Shown here: piece after piece, positions 24,325 through 32,909 of the stretch | How the letters are laid out: every line of letters begins with the position of its first letter | How positions within the stretch are numbered: the stretch's first letter is position 1 | From: Desulfacinum sp. | Lineage (GTDB): Bacteria > Desulfobacterota > Syntrophobacteria > Syntrophobacterales > DSM-9756 | Reading direction: 5' to 3' | NCBI GenBank assembly: GCA_014359885.1 | Contig: JACIYN010000059.1 | Span: 37,406-101,405 of the forward strand | Length of the DNA stretch: 64,000 bases | The notes under the pieces: generated by a model | What the model was told of the DNA's origin: nothing | Seen by the model: the letters and a program-made list of their open reading frames with translations, nothing else | The model's database searches: none | Position numbers and translations under genes: made by a program

Positions 24325-26979
24325 ATGAAAACTTTAGGGGCCAGGATTCGAGAACTCTTCACCCGGTGGAGACGGCGGGAGCCCCCGCTCCCGTTTCCGG
24401 TGCTCCTGGAGCGCTTCCGCTCCATCCTGGCCCGAAACAACGAGATCCTGGAACTCATGGCCGAGATGGGCGACAAGCTGAGCGGTGACTACGTCTTCGA
24501 CAGCCAGTATATCCGCTCCTCGTGCCGGAAGCTGATCGACCTGGCCCACCACCTGGTCCACGACCTGAACGTGCTGGGCAACCGGAAATATATGGACCTC
24601 TACGCCGCCCTGGAGCGCATCCAGTGGCGTCTGGACGGGATCCTGGCCGGCCGGCCGGCCCTGGAAGACGTTCCCTACACGCTCTTTTACGAGGACTGCA
24701 ACCGGGACTGGGCCGAGGAGGTGGGCGGAAAGAACGCCAACCTGGGGGAAGTGCGCAACGTGTTGGAACTGACCACGCCGGAAGGCTTTGCCATCTCCAC
24801 CCGGGTTTACCATGAATTCATGGCCGCCGCCGGGCTGACCGCCGAGACGGTCTCCCGGCGACTGGAGGAGGCCGGGCCGAGCGACCCTCAGGCCTTGGAA
24901 CGGGCCCTTCGGGATATGCAAGAACAGATTCTGGCGGCGCCGGTCCCCGACGGGACGGCCCGGGAGATCCAACACCGCATCGAGACCCTGGCCCGCCGTC
25001 TGGGCCGGGAGCATCTCTTTTTCGCGGTGCGCAGCAGCGCCCCCGGGGAGGACACGGAGCACAGCTTTGCGGGCCTGCACCGGTCTTTTCTCAATGTGCC
25101 GGAAACGGAGGTGCTGCAGGCCTATCGGCAGGTGGTGGCGGGGATTTTTTCCGTGGAGGCCTGGAAATACCGGGCAGACAAAGGGTTCTGGGAGCACGAA
25201 ACGGCCATGGCCGTGGGCTGCCAGCTCATGGTGGACGCCGTGGTGAGCGGGGTTCTCTACACCGTGGATCCGGTGGAGCCCCAATCGGAAACCCTCACCG
25301 TGGCGGCCACCTGGGGACTCGGCCCCCCCGTGGTGGAAGGGAGCCGGAAGGTGGACCGTTTCCGCATCAGCCGGGATCCTCCCCACGCCCTTCTGGAAAT
25401 GCACGTGGTGCGAAAGGATGTGGCCTTGGCCCCCAATCCGGAAGGAGGTACCCGGTGGGCGGAGGTTCCCGAGCCGGACCAGTCCAGGGCTTGCCTCAAC
25501 TCGTCTCAGCTCAGCCTGCTGGCCGCCACGGGACTGCTCCTGGAACGGTATTTCAAGAGGCCCCAGGACGTGGAGTGGGCCTTCGACACGTCCGGCCGGC
25601 TCGTCATCCTGCAGAGCCGCCCTTTGAGGGTCAAGCCCGCTGCGGACGCGGACACCTGCCGCATCGCCGACATCACCGCCAGCGCCCCGGTCCTGTGGTC
25701 CGGACGCGGTGACGTGGTCCAGCGGGGCATCGCGGTGGGACAAGTGTTCGTGGTGGAAAGCGACGAGGACCTCCAACGGGTTCCCCCGGGGGTCATCCTG
25801 GTGGCCCGGGAAAGCTCTCCCAGGCTGGCCCGGGTCATTCGGCATGTGCGGGGAATCATCACCGACGTGGGATCCCCCATGGGCCACATGGCCACCGTGG
25901 CCCGGGAATTCCGGGTACCCACCGTGGTCAACACGGAAACGGCCACGCGCCTTCTCCGCACCGGCGATGAAGTCACCCTGGACGCCACCGAAAACGTCCT
26001 CTACCGCGGCCGCATCAACGAGCTATGCTACTATGAATTGACCCAGGAAGAGGTTTTCGAGGATTCTTATGAATACCGACTCCTCAGGCGCCTGCTCCGC
26101 CACGTCACCCCCCTCAACCTGGTGGACCCCAAGGGGGCGGATTTCAACCCCGCGGGGTGCCGCACCCTGCACGACATCACCCGGTTTGTCCACGAAAAGG
26201 CCGTGGCCGAACTGGCGGCCCTCAACATGGCCGGACCGCATCTGGCGGGCACGCGGCCCAGGCTGCTCAAGGCCCCCGTGCCCTTGGACCTGCGGGTCAT
26301 CGATGCGGACGGCGGCACGCGCGCCGATTCGGACGCCCGCACCCTCCAGCCCGAGGACATTGTCTCCATACCCATGCAGGCCTTCCTTTCCGGCATGGTG
26401 GAATCCGACCTGTGGGAAAGGACTCCGGTGGGCATGGACTTCAGCAGCTTCATGTCCAGCATGAGCCGAACCTTCGACGCCCACCGGGCGTCCCTGGAAG
26501 AGGTGGGACTCAACCTGGCGGTGCTGTCGGCCAATTACATGAACATCAGCCTTCGGATCGGCTACCATTTCAACATCATCGATTCTTACCTGAGCGATCG
26601 GATCGATGACAATTACATCTACTTCCGCTTCCTGGGGGGCGTCACGGATCTGACCCGCCGGTCCCGCCGGGCCCGATTCATCGGGGAGGTCCTGGCGCGC
26701 TGGGGGTTCCGGGTGGAGATCCGAGGCGACCTGGTGGTGGGCAGGATGAAGAAACGATCCCGCCCCAGGATGGAACGGAAGTTGCGCATGCTGGGGGCTC
26801 TGGTGGCCTACACCCGCCAGTTGGACGTCCAACTGGTGAGCGACGAGGAGGTGGTGCGGCACCTGGACCGATTCATGCGTTTGATGGAACCCTTGCGGGA
26901 AGGCCCGGGGGATTCCGGGCCCGAAGGAGGCTCCCATGAACAAGGAAGGCAAGACACGGATCCTGATCCTGGACGATGA
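24325..26979 (+). CDS. PEP synthase-like protein lacking the C-terminal PEP-binding barrel
   Basis: An 884-residue protein. Residues about 1-130 form a helical region. About 135-490 is the ATP-grasp PEP/pyruvate-binding domain (GGKNANLGEV, AVRSSAPGEDTEHSFAGL). About 495-560 is the phosphohistidine swivel domain with GSPMGHMATVAREF, His521 at the catalytic place. The usual TIM-barrel PEP-utilising domain is absent; the last 320 residues are a different region with DFSSFMSS and NYMNISLRIGYHFNIIDSYLSDR segments. It could transfer phosphate to another acceptor or act as a regulatory phosphorelay. Shine-Dalgarno AAAGGAAGGGG precedes ATG 24325. The 3' end overlaps the next gene by 44 bases. Confidence 0.82.
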   Translation: MKTLGARIRELFTRWRRREPPLPFPVLLERFRSILARNNEILELMAEMGDKLSGDYVFDSQYIRSSCRKLIDLAHHLVHDLNVLGNRKYMDLYAALERIQWRLDGILAGRPALEDVPYTLFYEDCNRDWAEEVGGKNANLGEVRNVLELTTPEGFAISTRVYHEFMAAAGLTAETVSRRLEEAGPSDPQALERALRDMQEQILAAPVPDGTAREIQHRIETLARRLGREHLFFAVRSSAPGEDTEHSFAGLHRSFLNVPETEVLQAYRQVVAGIFSVEAWKYRADKGFWEHETAMAVGCQLMVDAVVSGVLYTVDPVEPQSETLTVAATWGLGPPVVEGSRKVDRFRISRDPPHALLEMHVVRKDVALAPNPEGGTRWAEVPEPDQSRACLNSSQLSLLAATGLLLERYFKRPQDVEWAFDTSGRLVILQSRPLRVKPAADADTCRIADITASAPVLWSGRGDVVQRGIAVGQVFVVESDEDLQRVPPGVILVARESSPRLARVIRHVRGIITDVGSPMGHMATVAREFRVPTVVNTETATRLLRTGDEVTLDATENVLYRGRINELCYYELTQEEVFEDSYEYRLLRRLLRHVTPLNLVDPKGADFNPAGCRTLHDITRFVHEKAVAELAALNMAGPHLAGTRPRLLKAPVPLDLRVIDADGGTRADSDARTLQPEDIVSIPMQAFLSGMVESDLWERTPVGMDFSSFMSSMSRTFDAHRASLEEVGLNLAVLSANYMNISLRIGYHFNIIDSYLSDRIDDNYIYFRFLGGVTDLTRRSRRARFIGEVLARWGFRVEIRGDLVVGRMKKRSRPRMERKLRMLGALVAYTRQLDVQLVSDEEVVRHLDRFMRLMEPLREGPGDSGPEGGSHEQGRQDTDPDPGR

Positions 26980-27328
26980 ACCCATCGTCTGCAAACGGCT
27001 GAAGCCCACCTTTGAGAAGGCGGGCTACGAGGTGGAGACCTTCACCGACAGCGCCCGGGCCCTGGAGCGGGCCCGGGAGCAGGACTTCGACGTGGTGATC
27101 ACGGATCTCAAGATGGAAAACATCGACGGCATGCAGTTTCTCACGGAGGTAAAGGAACGCTCCCCGGCCACGGAGGTCATCGTCATCACAGGCTTCGCCA
27201 CCATGGAGACGGCCAAGGAATCCTTTCAAAAGGGCGTGTTCGACTTCGTGGCCAAGCCCTTCAAGATCAGCGAGATCCTGGACGCCGTGCGCCGGGCCGA
27301 AGAGAAACGGCGGGCCGCCGGCCACTAG
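26936..27328 (+). CDS. Single-domain response regulator (receiver)
   Basis: A 130-residue stand-alone CheY-like receiver. The acidic pair DDE near the N terminus, the phospho-acceptor Asp57 (VVITDLKM), Thr in ITGFAT and Lys in AKPFK are all present. No output domain follows. It closely resembles the receiver of the upstream sigma-54 regulator (both contain LDDEP-IVCKRL), so the same kinase could phosphorylate both. The 44-base overlap with the PEP-synthase-like gene implies coupled expression and possibly a direct functional link. Confidence 0.92.
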   Translation: MNKEGKTRILILDDEPIVCKRLKPTFEKAGYEVETFTDSARALERAREQDFDVVITDLKMENIDGMQFLTEVKERSPATEVIVITGFATMETAKESFQKGVFDFVAKPFKISEILDAVRRAEEKRRAAGH

Positions 27329-27357
27329 GGTCAGGAAGCGAGACAGGAGGTGACATC

Positions 27358-28248
27358 ATGAGGATTCTCTTTGCCGCGGACCAGCACGTTTACAGCGCCC
27401 ACGCTCTTCAGGCCCTCAAGAAGTTGGCCGAGAACACCTGGGCGGATCTCACCTTCATGGGCGTTCTGGACAAGTCCCAGGAACAGGCCGCCCAGCCCGG
27501 CGCCGCCGTGGCCGCCGCCCATCCCGTTCTGGAGGCCCTGGCCCGGTACCGGGACACGTTCCTCTCCCACTGGCCCGCAGGCGAGTCCCCCTACGCCCCC
27601 ACCCGGCAGGCCCACGAATGGATCAGCCTGCGCCCGGGGCTCTGGGAACACATGCAGGTGGCTCGAGGGGCCATGAAGGAACTGAAGGTCCGGGTCCGCT
27701 TTGGACAGACGGCTCAGGAAATCCTGGCCGCCGCCCGGGAGGAGGGCTGCAGCCTGATCGTGATGGGCTGCACGGGGGGAGACCAATGCCTGTGGCGGGA
27801 CGATCCCGCAGTACCCCAAAAGGTGGTGGACGGAGCCGGCGTGTCCGTGCTCCTGGTCAAGGAGGCGGCTCCCATCCGCAAGCTCTTCATGTGCCTGGAC
27901 GACAGCGACGTGACCCAGGACGCCCTGGAGATGGTCAACCAGATGGCGTCCATCACCGGCGCCGACCTGGACGTGGTGGGCCTCACCAAGGGGGGCGGCA
28001 TCAAGCGGGAAGTCTTTCCGTGGCTCAACGCCGTCTACGACTATTACAAGGGAAAGGGGGTGCCCACCCATATCCGCTTCAGCGAGATCGACGAGTTCCA
28101 GCAGTTCATTTCCTCCCAGGTCACCGAAGGCCTCCTGGCCCTCTGGCTGGGGAAGAAATCCCTCCTCTCGCGCCTTTTCCAGAAGAAGACCGATTCCATC
28201 GGACACTTCGTGAGCACCTGCCGCACATCGGTGCTGGTGTTGCGCTGA
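27358..28248 (+). CDS. Universal stress protein, two-domain
   Basis: A 296-residue protein made of two Usp-like alpha/beta domains (MRILFAADQHVYSAHALQAL; then IRKLFMCLDDSDVTQDALEMV). The first domain carries a recognisable ILAAAREEGCSLIVMGCTGG segment like the Usp nucleotide loop. The ATG has an ideal AGGAGGTGA ribosome-binding site. It closes the sigma-54 operon that began with another Usp-like gene. A role in stress signalling is inferred from family; no target is visible. A GC-rich hairpin at 28247-28279 lies between its stop and the convergent thrC gene. Confidence 0.85.
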   Translation: MRILFAADQHVYSAHALQALKKLAENTWADLTFMGVLDKSQEQAAQPGAAVAAAHPVLEALARYRDTFLSHWPAGESPYAPTRQAHEWISLRPGLWEHMQVARGAMKELKVRVRFGQTAQEILAAAREEGCSLIVMGCTGGDQCLWRDDPAVPQKVVDGAGVSVLLVKEAAPIRKLFMCLDDSDVTQDALEMVNQMASITGADLDVVGLTKGGGIKREVFPWLNAVYDYYKGKGVPTHIRFSEIDEFQQFISSQVTEGLLALWLGKKSLLSRLFQKKTDSIGHFVSTCRTSVLVLR

Positions 28249-28279
28249 TCCGGCCCGGTCGCTCCCTGCGGGCCGGATC
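28247..28279. terminator. Bidirectional hairpin between convergent genes
   Basis: GATCCGGCCC pairs with GGGCCGGATC (10 base pairs) around a 13-base loop. It begins at the stop of the Usp gene and lies 20 bases before the end of thrC on the other strand. The poly-T tract is weak, so it may act through Rho or protect 3' ends. Confidence 0.45.
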
Positions 28280-28299
28280 GTGTCCGGCGCGGGCTGTTC

Positions 28300-29799
28300 C
28301 TACCGGCGAAGCCCCAGCAATTCGGCCACGGCGTCGCCGGTGGCGGTCACGAAGGATCGGAAGGACTGGGGATCCATGGCGGTTCCCGGCACCGGGCACG
28401 GCACTCCCCGGGGAGGGCGCACCAGCACCGGCCGATTCCGAAGCTCCTCTTTGGGCACCACTCCGAATTCGGGCTCGAATCGATCCTCGAAGTATTTTTC
28501 CTGAAAAACGGCAAACTTGAGGGCGTGGGCCGTGGCGTCCAGCACCCCCACCTTGCCGTCCGGGATGTTGCCGTCCGAGACGGCGCGGCGGAATCCCGCC
28601 AGGCATTCGCCGCCCTGGGTGCAGGCGATGTGTCCGTTTCGGTTGGCCAGGAGCATGGCGTCCATGATCTCCTGCTCCGTCACCTGGACCACCTGGACCG
28701 CTTCCTCCCCGCCCATGGAGCGGAATTGCTCCACCAGCTGCACCACCCGGGGCATGCTGACCGGGTTGCCGATCATGGCCGCCTGGGCCACGCTGGGCCG
28801 GACCGTCACCGGCTCAAAGGCCCGCTTCCGGGGATCCGGTTCCAGGTAGTAACGATAGACCGGATCGGCGTGGTGGGACTGAACGCCCAGGATCCACGGC
28901 AGGCGCGTGATGATCCCCAGATCGTAGAGTTTCAGAAACCCCGCCATGACCGCCGTGATGTTGCCCGCATTGCCGATGGGGACCGTCACCACCAGATCGG
29001 ACACGTCGTAGTCGAAGGCCTGGGCGATCTCGTAGCTGTAGGATTCCTGCCCCAGGATCCGCCAGGCGTTCTTGGAATTCATGAGGGCCACCGGGTAGCG
29101 CTCCGCCAGGTACTCCACGATCTTCATGCAGTCGTCGAAAACACCAGGGATCTCGATGACCCGCGCTCCGCTTCCCAGTGGCTGGCTCAGCTGCTGGGGG
29201 GTCACCTTGCCGTGGGGCAGGAGCACGGCGGAGGTCACCCCGTCCACCAGGTAGGAGGCGTACAGGGCCGCGGCCGCCGACGTATCGCCCGTGGAGGCGC
29301 ACACGGCCAGCACCTGCGACAGTTTCTGAGTCTTGATGAGGTAGTTGAGGTAGCTGAAGGCGCTGGCCATGCCCCGGTCCTTGAAGGACGCGCTGGGGTT
29401 TTGGCCGTCGTTTTTGAAAAAGAAGGGCCGGCCGGCCCAATCCCGCATCCGCCCGTTGGCCTGAACCACGGGCGTATGGCCTTCGCCCAGATAGATCACG
29501 GCGTCCAGCGGCAGGATGGAGCCCAGGAGCTCATGGAAGCGGTAGATGCCCTTGAGGGCCGGTTCGGTCGTCATGGCCCGGTAATCGAAAATCCGTCGCC
29601 ACGTGGGCCCGGAAACGGCCTTCAGACGATCCCAGTCCTCGTCCTGGATCATGAGTACGCTGGAGCACTCGGGGCACGTGTAGAGGAGCTTCTCCACGCC
29701 GAAGGTCGCCCGGCAGCCCAGACAGCGATAGACATAGCGGCCGGCCGTTTCCGGCCACACGTAAGAACGGATGGATTCGGGAAAGTCGGTCCACTTCAT
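28300..29799 (-). CDS. thrC: Threonine synthase with N-terminal zinc ribbon
   Basis: Threonine synthase converts O-phospho-L-homoserine to L-threonine using pyridoxal phosphate. The 499-residue protein starts with a zinc ribbon (C26-x2-C29, C42-x2-C45), followed by the fold-type II PLP domain with SASFKDRG, catalytic Lys140, and the phosphate-binding loop VPIGNAGN. The longer ThrC class found in Deltaproteobacteria has this size. The start at 29799 is chosen since CAGGAG precedes it and upstream in-frame codons belong to the next gene. A DUF554 gene lies 38 bases upstream on the same strand, suggesting joint transcription. Confidence 0.92.
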   Translation of the reverse strand: MKWTDFPESIRSYVWPETAGRYVYRCLGCRATFGVEKLLYTCPECSSVLMIQDEDWDRLKAVSGPTWRRIFDYRAMTTEPALKGIYRFHELLGSILPLDAVIYLGEGHTPVVQANGRMRDWAGRPFFFKNDGQNPSASFKDRGMASAFSYLNYLIKTQKLSQVLAVCASTGDTSAAAALYASYLVDGVTSAVLLPHGKVTPQQLSQPLGSGARVIEIPGVFDDCMKIVEYLAERYPVALMNSKNAWRILGQESYSYEIAQAFDYDVSDLVVTVPIGNAGNITAVMAGFLKLYDLGIITRLPWILGVQSHHADPVYRYYLEPDPRKRAFEPVTVRPSVAQAAMIGNPVSMPRVVQLVEQFRSMGGEEAVQVVQVTEQEIMDAMLLANRNGHIACTQGGECLAGFRRAVSDGNIPDGKVGVLDATAHALKFAVFQEKYFEDRFEPEFGVVPKEELRNRPVLVRPPRGVPCPVPGTAMDPQSFRSFVTATGDAVAELLGLRR

Positions 29800-29837
29800 G
29801 GAAAGACTCCTGGGCGTTTCGGTGCCGGTCCCCGGGA

Positions 29838-30542
29838 TCACCAGGGCCACCAGGCCTTGAAAAGCGGCAGCAGGGCCACGATGGCCGGCGCCACGGCCAG
29901 GGCCGGCAGGAAGTTGGCAATGCGGATATCCTTCACGTTCAAGAGCTTGAGTCCTATGGCGGCGATGAGCAATCCGCCGGCGGCCGATATTTCCGTGATC
30001 ATCTCCGGGGTGAGAATCTTGTCCAGGCCGGATGCCAGAAGCGTAATGCTCCCCTGGTACAAGAGGATGCTCCCCGCCGACAGCAGCACGCCCCATCCCA
30101 GGCTGGCCGAAAAGGCGACGGCGGCGAAGCCGTCCAGCATGGATTTGACCGCCAGCAGATTGAAATCGCCCGACAGGCCGTCCTGAAGGGATCCCAGGAT
30201 GGCCATGGGGCCCACGCAAAAGACCAGGCTGGCGGTCACGAAGCCTTCGCTCACCGTGGAATGCGGCCCGGCCCTGAAGAGGGTCTGCAGCCGGCTGCCG
30301 AAACGTTCCAACCCCGCCTGAAGCTGCAGCCCCTCGCCGACGATGACGCCCACCAGGAGGGCCCCCAGGATGACGAGGACGTTTTCCGTCTTCATGGCCA
30401 TCTGGATGCCGATCACCAGGGTCAGAAGCCCCAAGCCGTGCATGACGGACCGCTGGGTGTTTTCCGGGAGCCGCGCCCCCAGGAAGGTGCCGATGAGACC
30501 TCCCGTCACCACCGTTGCCACATTGATCGCCGTGCCGACCAT
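29838..30542 (-). CDS. DUF554 membrane protein (YdfK family)
   Basis: A 234-residue inner-membrane protein with about seven hydrophobic helices. The sequence GTAINVATVVTGGLIGTFLG at the N terminus and the VGPMAILGSLQDGLSGD loop are typical of DUF554/YqgA-YdfK proteins, whose function is unknown (a transport role has been guessed). Translation begins at ATG 30542, since that is where the family starts; upstream codons are not conserved in character. GAGGAG lies very close to the start. It is upstream of thrC on the same strand. Confidence 0.85.
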   Translation of the reverse strand: MVGTAINVATVVTGGLIGTFLGARLPENTQRSVMHGLGLLTLVIGIQMAMKTENVLVILGALLVGVIVGEGLQLQAGLERFGSRLQTLFRAGPHSTVSEGFVTASLVFCVGPMAILGSLQDGLSGDFNLLAVKSMLDGFAAVAFSASLGWGVLLSAGSILLYQGSITLLASGLDKILTPEMITEISAAGGLLIAAIGLKLLNVKDIRIANFLPALAVAPAIVALLPLFKAWWPW

Positions 30543-30871
30543 GCTCCTCGCGCTCCGAGACCGGCTGCCCGGTGTTCTACACTGGTGTAAGATTCCCGCT
30601 TCCGCATGCAGGCCCAAAGGAGGATAGACCATAGACCTCCCCATGGAAAGAGGCAAGCGGTTCGTGTAGGATGGCGGTCCGTGATCCGCAGTCCGTGGTC
30701 CGTGATCCGTGATCCGGAATCGGTGATCCGTGACGGGGAATGAGTCATGGGTGACGAGTGATGAGTGACGGGAAATGGACCATGGACTCGTGGCAGGGCT
30801 CCGCCCCCTTTTTCAAAGGGGGGCCGGGGGGGATTGCCAAGGGAAGAGTCGTGGGGGAGGAATGAGCAGAG
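30543..30871. repeat. Divergent intergenic region with heptad array
   Basis: Between the divergent DUF554 and dimethylargininase-like genes. About 30675-30779 is a period-7 degenerate array of TGATCCG, TGGTCCG, TGACGAG and TGATGAG units. About 30805-30838 is a CCCCCTTT/AAAGGGGGGCCGGGGGG hairpin repeat, seen again at 31660-31692. No gene is supported; the promoters of both genes must lie around the array. Confidence 0.75.
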
Positions 30872-31630
30872 ATGATGGCCGTGACGCATGTGGTATCGCC
30901 CAATATCCACCGATGTGAGCTGACCCATCGTCCCCGGGAGCCGCTGGATCTGGACCTGGCCCGCCGGCAGCACGCCGCCTACCAGGATGCCCTGCGCCGC
31001 CACGGTTTCACCGTACTGGAACTCACCGTCAACGAGCATCTGCCGGATTCCGTCTTCGTGGAAGACACCGCCCTGATCCTGGACGAAGTCGCCGTCCTGT
31101 GCCGGCCGGGAGCGGCATCCCGAAGAGAGGAATTGGCCGGCATCCGGCCCGTTCTGGAACGCTTCCGCCCCGTGGTCGAGATCCGCGCGCCCGGCACCCT
31201 GGACGGCGGAGACGTCCTGCGCGTGGGAAAGACCCTGTACGTGGGACTTTCCTCCCGCACCAACAAGGACGGGTTGGAGCAACTCCGGGCCCTGCTGGCT
31301 CCTTACGGGTACCTGGTGAAGGCGGTCACCGTCCATGGCTGCCTCCACCTGAAGACCGCCGTCACGGCCGTCGACGACCACACCCTGGTGGCCTATCCCG
31401 AGTGGATCGATATGGAGCCTTTCGGCGGCTTCCGCGTCCTGGAAGTGCCCAAAGAAGAAGCCGAAGCCGCCAACGTCCTGCACCTCAACCCATCGGTTCT
31501 CATGGCCGAAGGTTTCCCCCGGACGAAGAGGATGCTTCGGGAAGCCGGCTTTGCCGTGGAAACCGTGGACATTTCCGAGCTGCGAAAGGCCGAGGCGGGC
31601 CTCACCTGTTCCAGCCTGCTGGTGACGTGA
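30872..31630 (+). CDS. Dimethylarginine dimethylaminohydrolase-like guanidino hydrolase
   Basis: A 252-residue member of the guanidino-group modifying superfamily, closest in layout to NG,NG-dimethylarginine dimethylaminohydrolase, which gives citrulline and dimethylamine. Catalytic features are visible: DSVFVEDTA, DGGDVL, catalytic His in CLHLKTAV and nucleophilic Cys246 in LTCSSLL. The real substrate could be another guanidino compound. GGAGG stands 12 bases before ATG 30872; ATG 30875 is an alternative. The stop codon forms the first unit of a TGATCCG heptad array. Confidence 0.87.
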   Translation: MMAVTHVVSPNIHRCELTHRPREPLDLDLARRQHAAYQDALRRHGFTVLELTVNEHLPDSVFVEDTALILDEVAVLCRPGAASRREELAGIRPVLERFRPVVEIRAPGTLDGGDVLRVGKTLYVGLSSRTNKDGLEQLRALLAPYGYLVKAVTVHGCLHLKTAVTAVDDHTLVAYPEWIDMEPFGGFRVLEVPKEEAEAANVLHLNPSVLMAEGFPRTKRMLREAGFAVETVDISELRKAEAGLTCSSLLVT

Positions 31631-31695
31631 TCCGTGATCCGTGAGCCGTGATTCGTTCCTCCCCCCTTTTCCAAAGGGGGGCCGGGGGGGATTGC
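31628..31695. repeat. Heptad array and GGGG hairpin repeat
   Basis: At 31628-31655 are four units TGATCCG, TGATCCG, TGAGCCG and TGATTCG; the first TGA is the stop codon of the preceding gene. At 31660-31692 a CCCCTTTT-CCAAAGGGGGG hairpin and CCGGGGGGATT follow, duplicating the element at about 30805-30838. Confidence 0.75.
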
Positions 31696-31845
31696 CCGAA
31701 AGCCCCCCTTTCCCGTTTCCAACGACTTAATCCTTCAATCCTCCGTTTTCGGGCGTTGGCTCTAGGCTGTCTGATGGTTAGGGTAAGAAGTGAGTCAGCC
31801 GGTTGCTGTTTGGAGAGAGACCTTCCATCATGCAAGGAGGAGATC

Positions 31846-32034
31846 ATGACCGTTTGGAAATGCAACAAGTGCGGCAATACCGTGGACGCCGTGACCCCGC
31901 CGGAGACCTGTCCGACCTGCAAGGAAAAGTGCGAATTCATCGACGTCACCTGCTACATTCCCGAATGCGGCGGTCCGGACTCGGGAAACGTGAACCCCCA
32001 AGTCTTCCAGGAAAGTTACAAGTCGGATAAGTAG
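31846..32034 (+). CDS. Small rubredoxin-like protein
   Basis: A 62-residue protein with rubredoxin-type cysteine pairs C6-x2-C9 and C22-x2-C25 (WKCNKCGNTVDA...PETCPTCKEKC), plus C29, C36 and C41. A single Fe(Cys)4 site is expected. Such stand-alone proteins, like the C-terminal domain of rubrerythrin, pass electrons in oxidative-stress or reductive reactions of anaerobes. AGGAGG is five bases before the ATG. It precedes the ORP-type cluster by 250 bases; whether it belongs to it is unclear. Confidence 0.85.
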   Translation: MTVWKCNKCGNTVDAVTPPETCPTCKEKCEFIDVTCYIPECGGPDSGNVNPQVFQESYKSDK

Positions 32035-32241
32035 CCCTCCCCCTCCCCACCCACCCGCGGAGCCTCCCCCCGAAGGAGCCTCCGGGGTGGGTGCATCTTG
32101 AACCCATCGGGGACGCGATCCTCCCATCCCCCATGACCGCACCCCCTCCACGCCCCATCCTTTCTGTGGACCGCTTCCCCCCCATTTATCGCAGGTTCCA
32201 GGTGAGGCCTCCCCGCCCCCGCGGGTTGCGGTCGAAGCCTT

Positions 32242-32255
32242 GGCACGAAGAATGC
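32242..32255 (+). promoter_or_regulatory. Sigma-54 promoter of the ORP-type cluster
   Basis: TTGGCAC-GAAGA-ATGC carries the -24 TGGCAC perfectly and the -12 with the essential GC exactly 10 bases after GG (GG at 32242-32243, GC at 32254-32255). It lies 27 bases before the start of the first ORP-cluster gene. A sigma-54 activator gene is within the cluster at 34988. Confidence 0.8.
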
Positions 32256-32282
32256 CCTCTAGAGCCGGCAAGGAGGCGGGCC

Positions 32283-32909
32283 ATGGTGGCGATAGCCGTT
32301 TTGCGAGGAAGGGTGGCCCCGGTGTTGGACTGGAGCACCCGCATCCTGGTGGTGAGGGGGGCCGGAACTTCCGGCTCCGAGCTCATGGAAATGGCGGATT
32401 CTCGGCCCTATGAGCGGCTGGCGCGACTGAGGGCCCAGGGAGTCCAGACGCTCATCTGCGGCGCCCTCAGTCCCGAACTTCTCCATTACGCCCAAGGCCT
32501 GGGGATCCGCATCATCCACGGCGTGGCGGGGGACATCCAGGAAGTCCTGGAGGCCTACGAGGCGGGGAAACTGGACCAGGCCCGGTTTTGGCTGCCGGGA
32601 TGCCGCGGCCCCCGATGCTACCGAAAGGCCGGGCCATTGGGAGCGCAACCCTGGACGAAAGGAGACATCATGTCATTTGGAAGCGGAAGAGGATCCGGAC
32701 GGTGCGGCGGGGGACAGGGACGGGGCCAAGGGCCCGGAGGTCAAGGGAAAGGAGGCGGCCAGGGAGCCGGACGTGGCGGAGGTGGAGCGGCCGGCACCTG
32801 CGTGTGTCCCAAGTGTGGAGCCAAGGCGGAACACCAGCGGGGCATCCCCTGCACGCAGACCCCATGTCCAAAATGCGGCACGTCCATGGTTCGAGGAGGA
32901 AACGCATGA
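32283..32909 (+). CDS. NifX/NifB-type domain fused to Gly-rich linker and zinc ribbon
   Basis: A 208-residue protein. Residues about 1-105 are a dinitrogenase-iron-molybdenum-cofactor (NifX/NifB C-terminal) domain, which binds metal-sulfur clusters. Residues about 130-170 are a Gly/Arg-rich low-complexity linker, and about 172-205 carry a zinc ribbon (C-V-C-P-K-C...C-T-Q-T-P-C-P-K-C-G). ATG 32283 has AGGAGG six bases upstream. A second in-frame ATG at 32670 has GAAAGGAG five bases upstream, so the C-terminal 79 residues could also be made separately; elsewhere the two parts are commonly two genes. The stop overlaps the next start (ATGA). First gene after the sigma-54 promoter. Confidence 0.75.
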   Translation: MVAIAVLRGRVAPVLDWSTRILVVRGAGTSGSELMEMADSRPYERLARLRAQGVQTLICGALSPELLHYAQGLGIRIIHGVAGDIQEVLEAYEAGKLDQARFWLPGCRGPRCYRKAGPLGAQPWTKGDIMSFGSGRGSGRCGGGQGRGQGPGGQGKGGGQGAGRGGGGAAGTCVCPKCGAKAEHQRGIPCTQTPCPKCGTSMVRGGNA

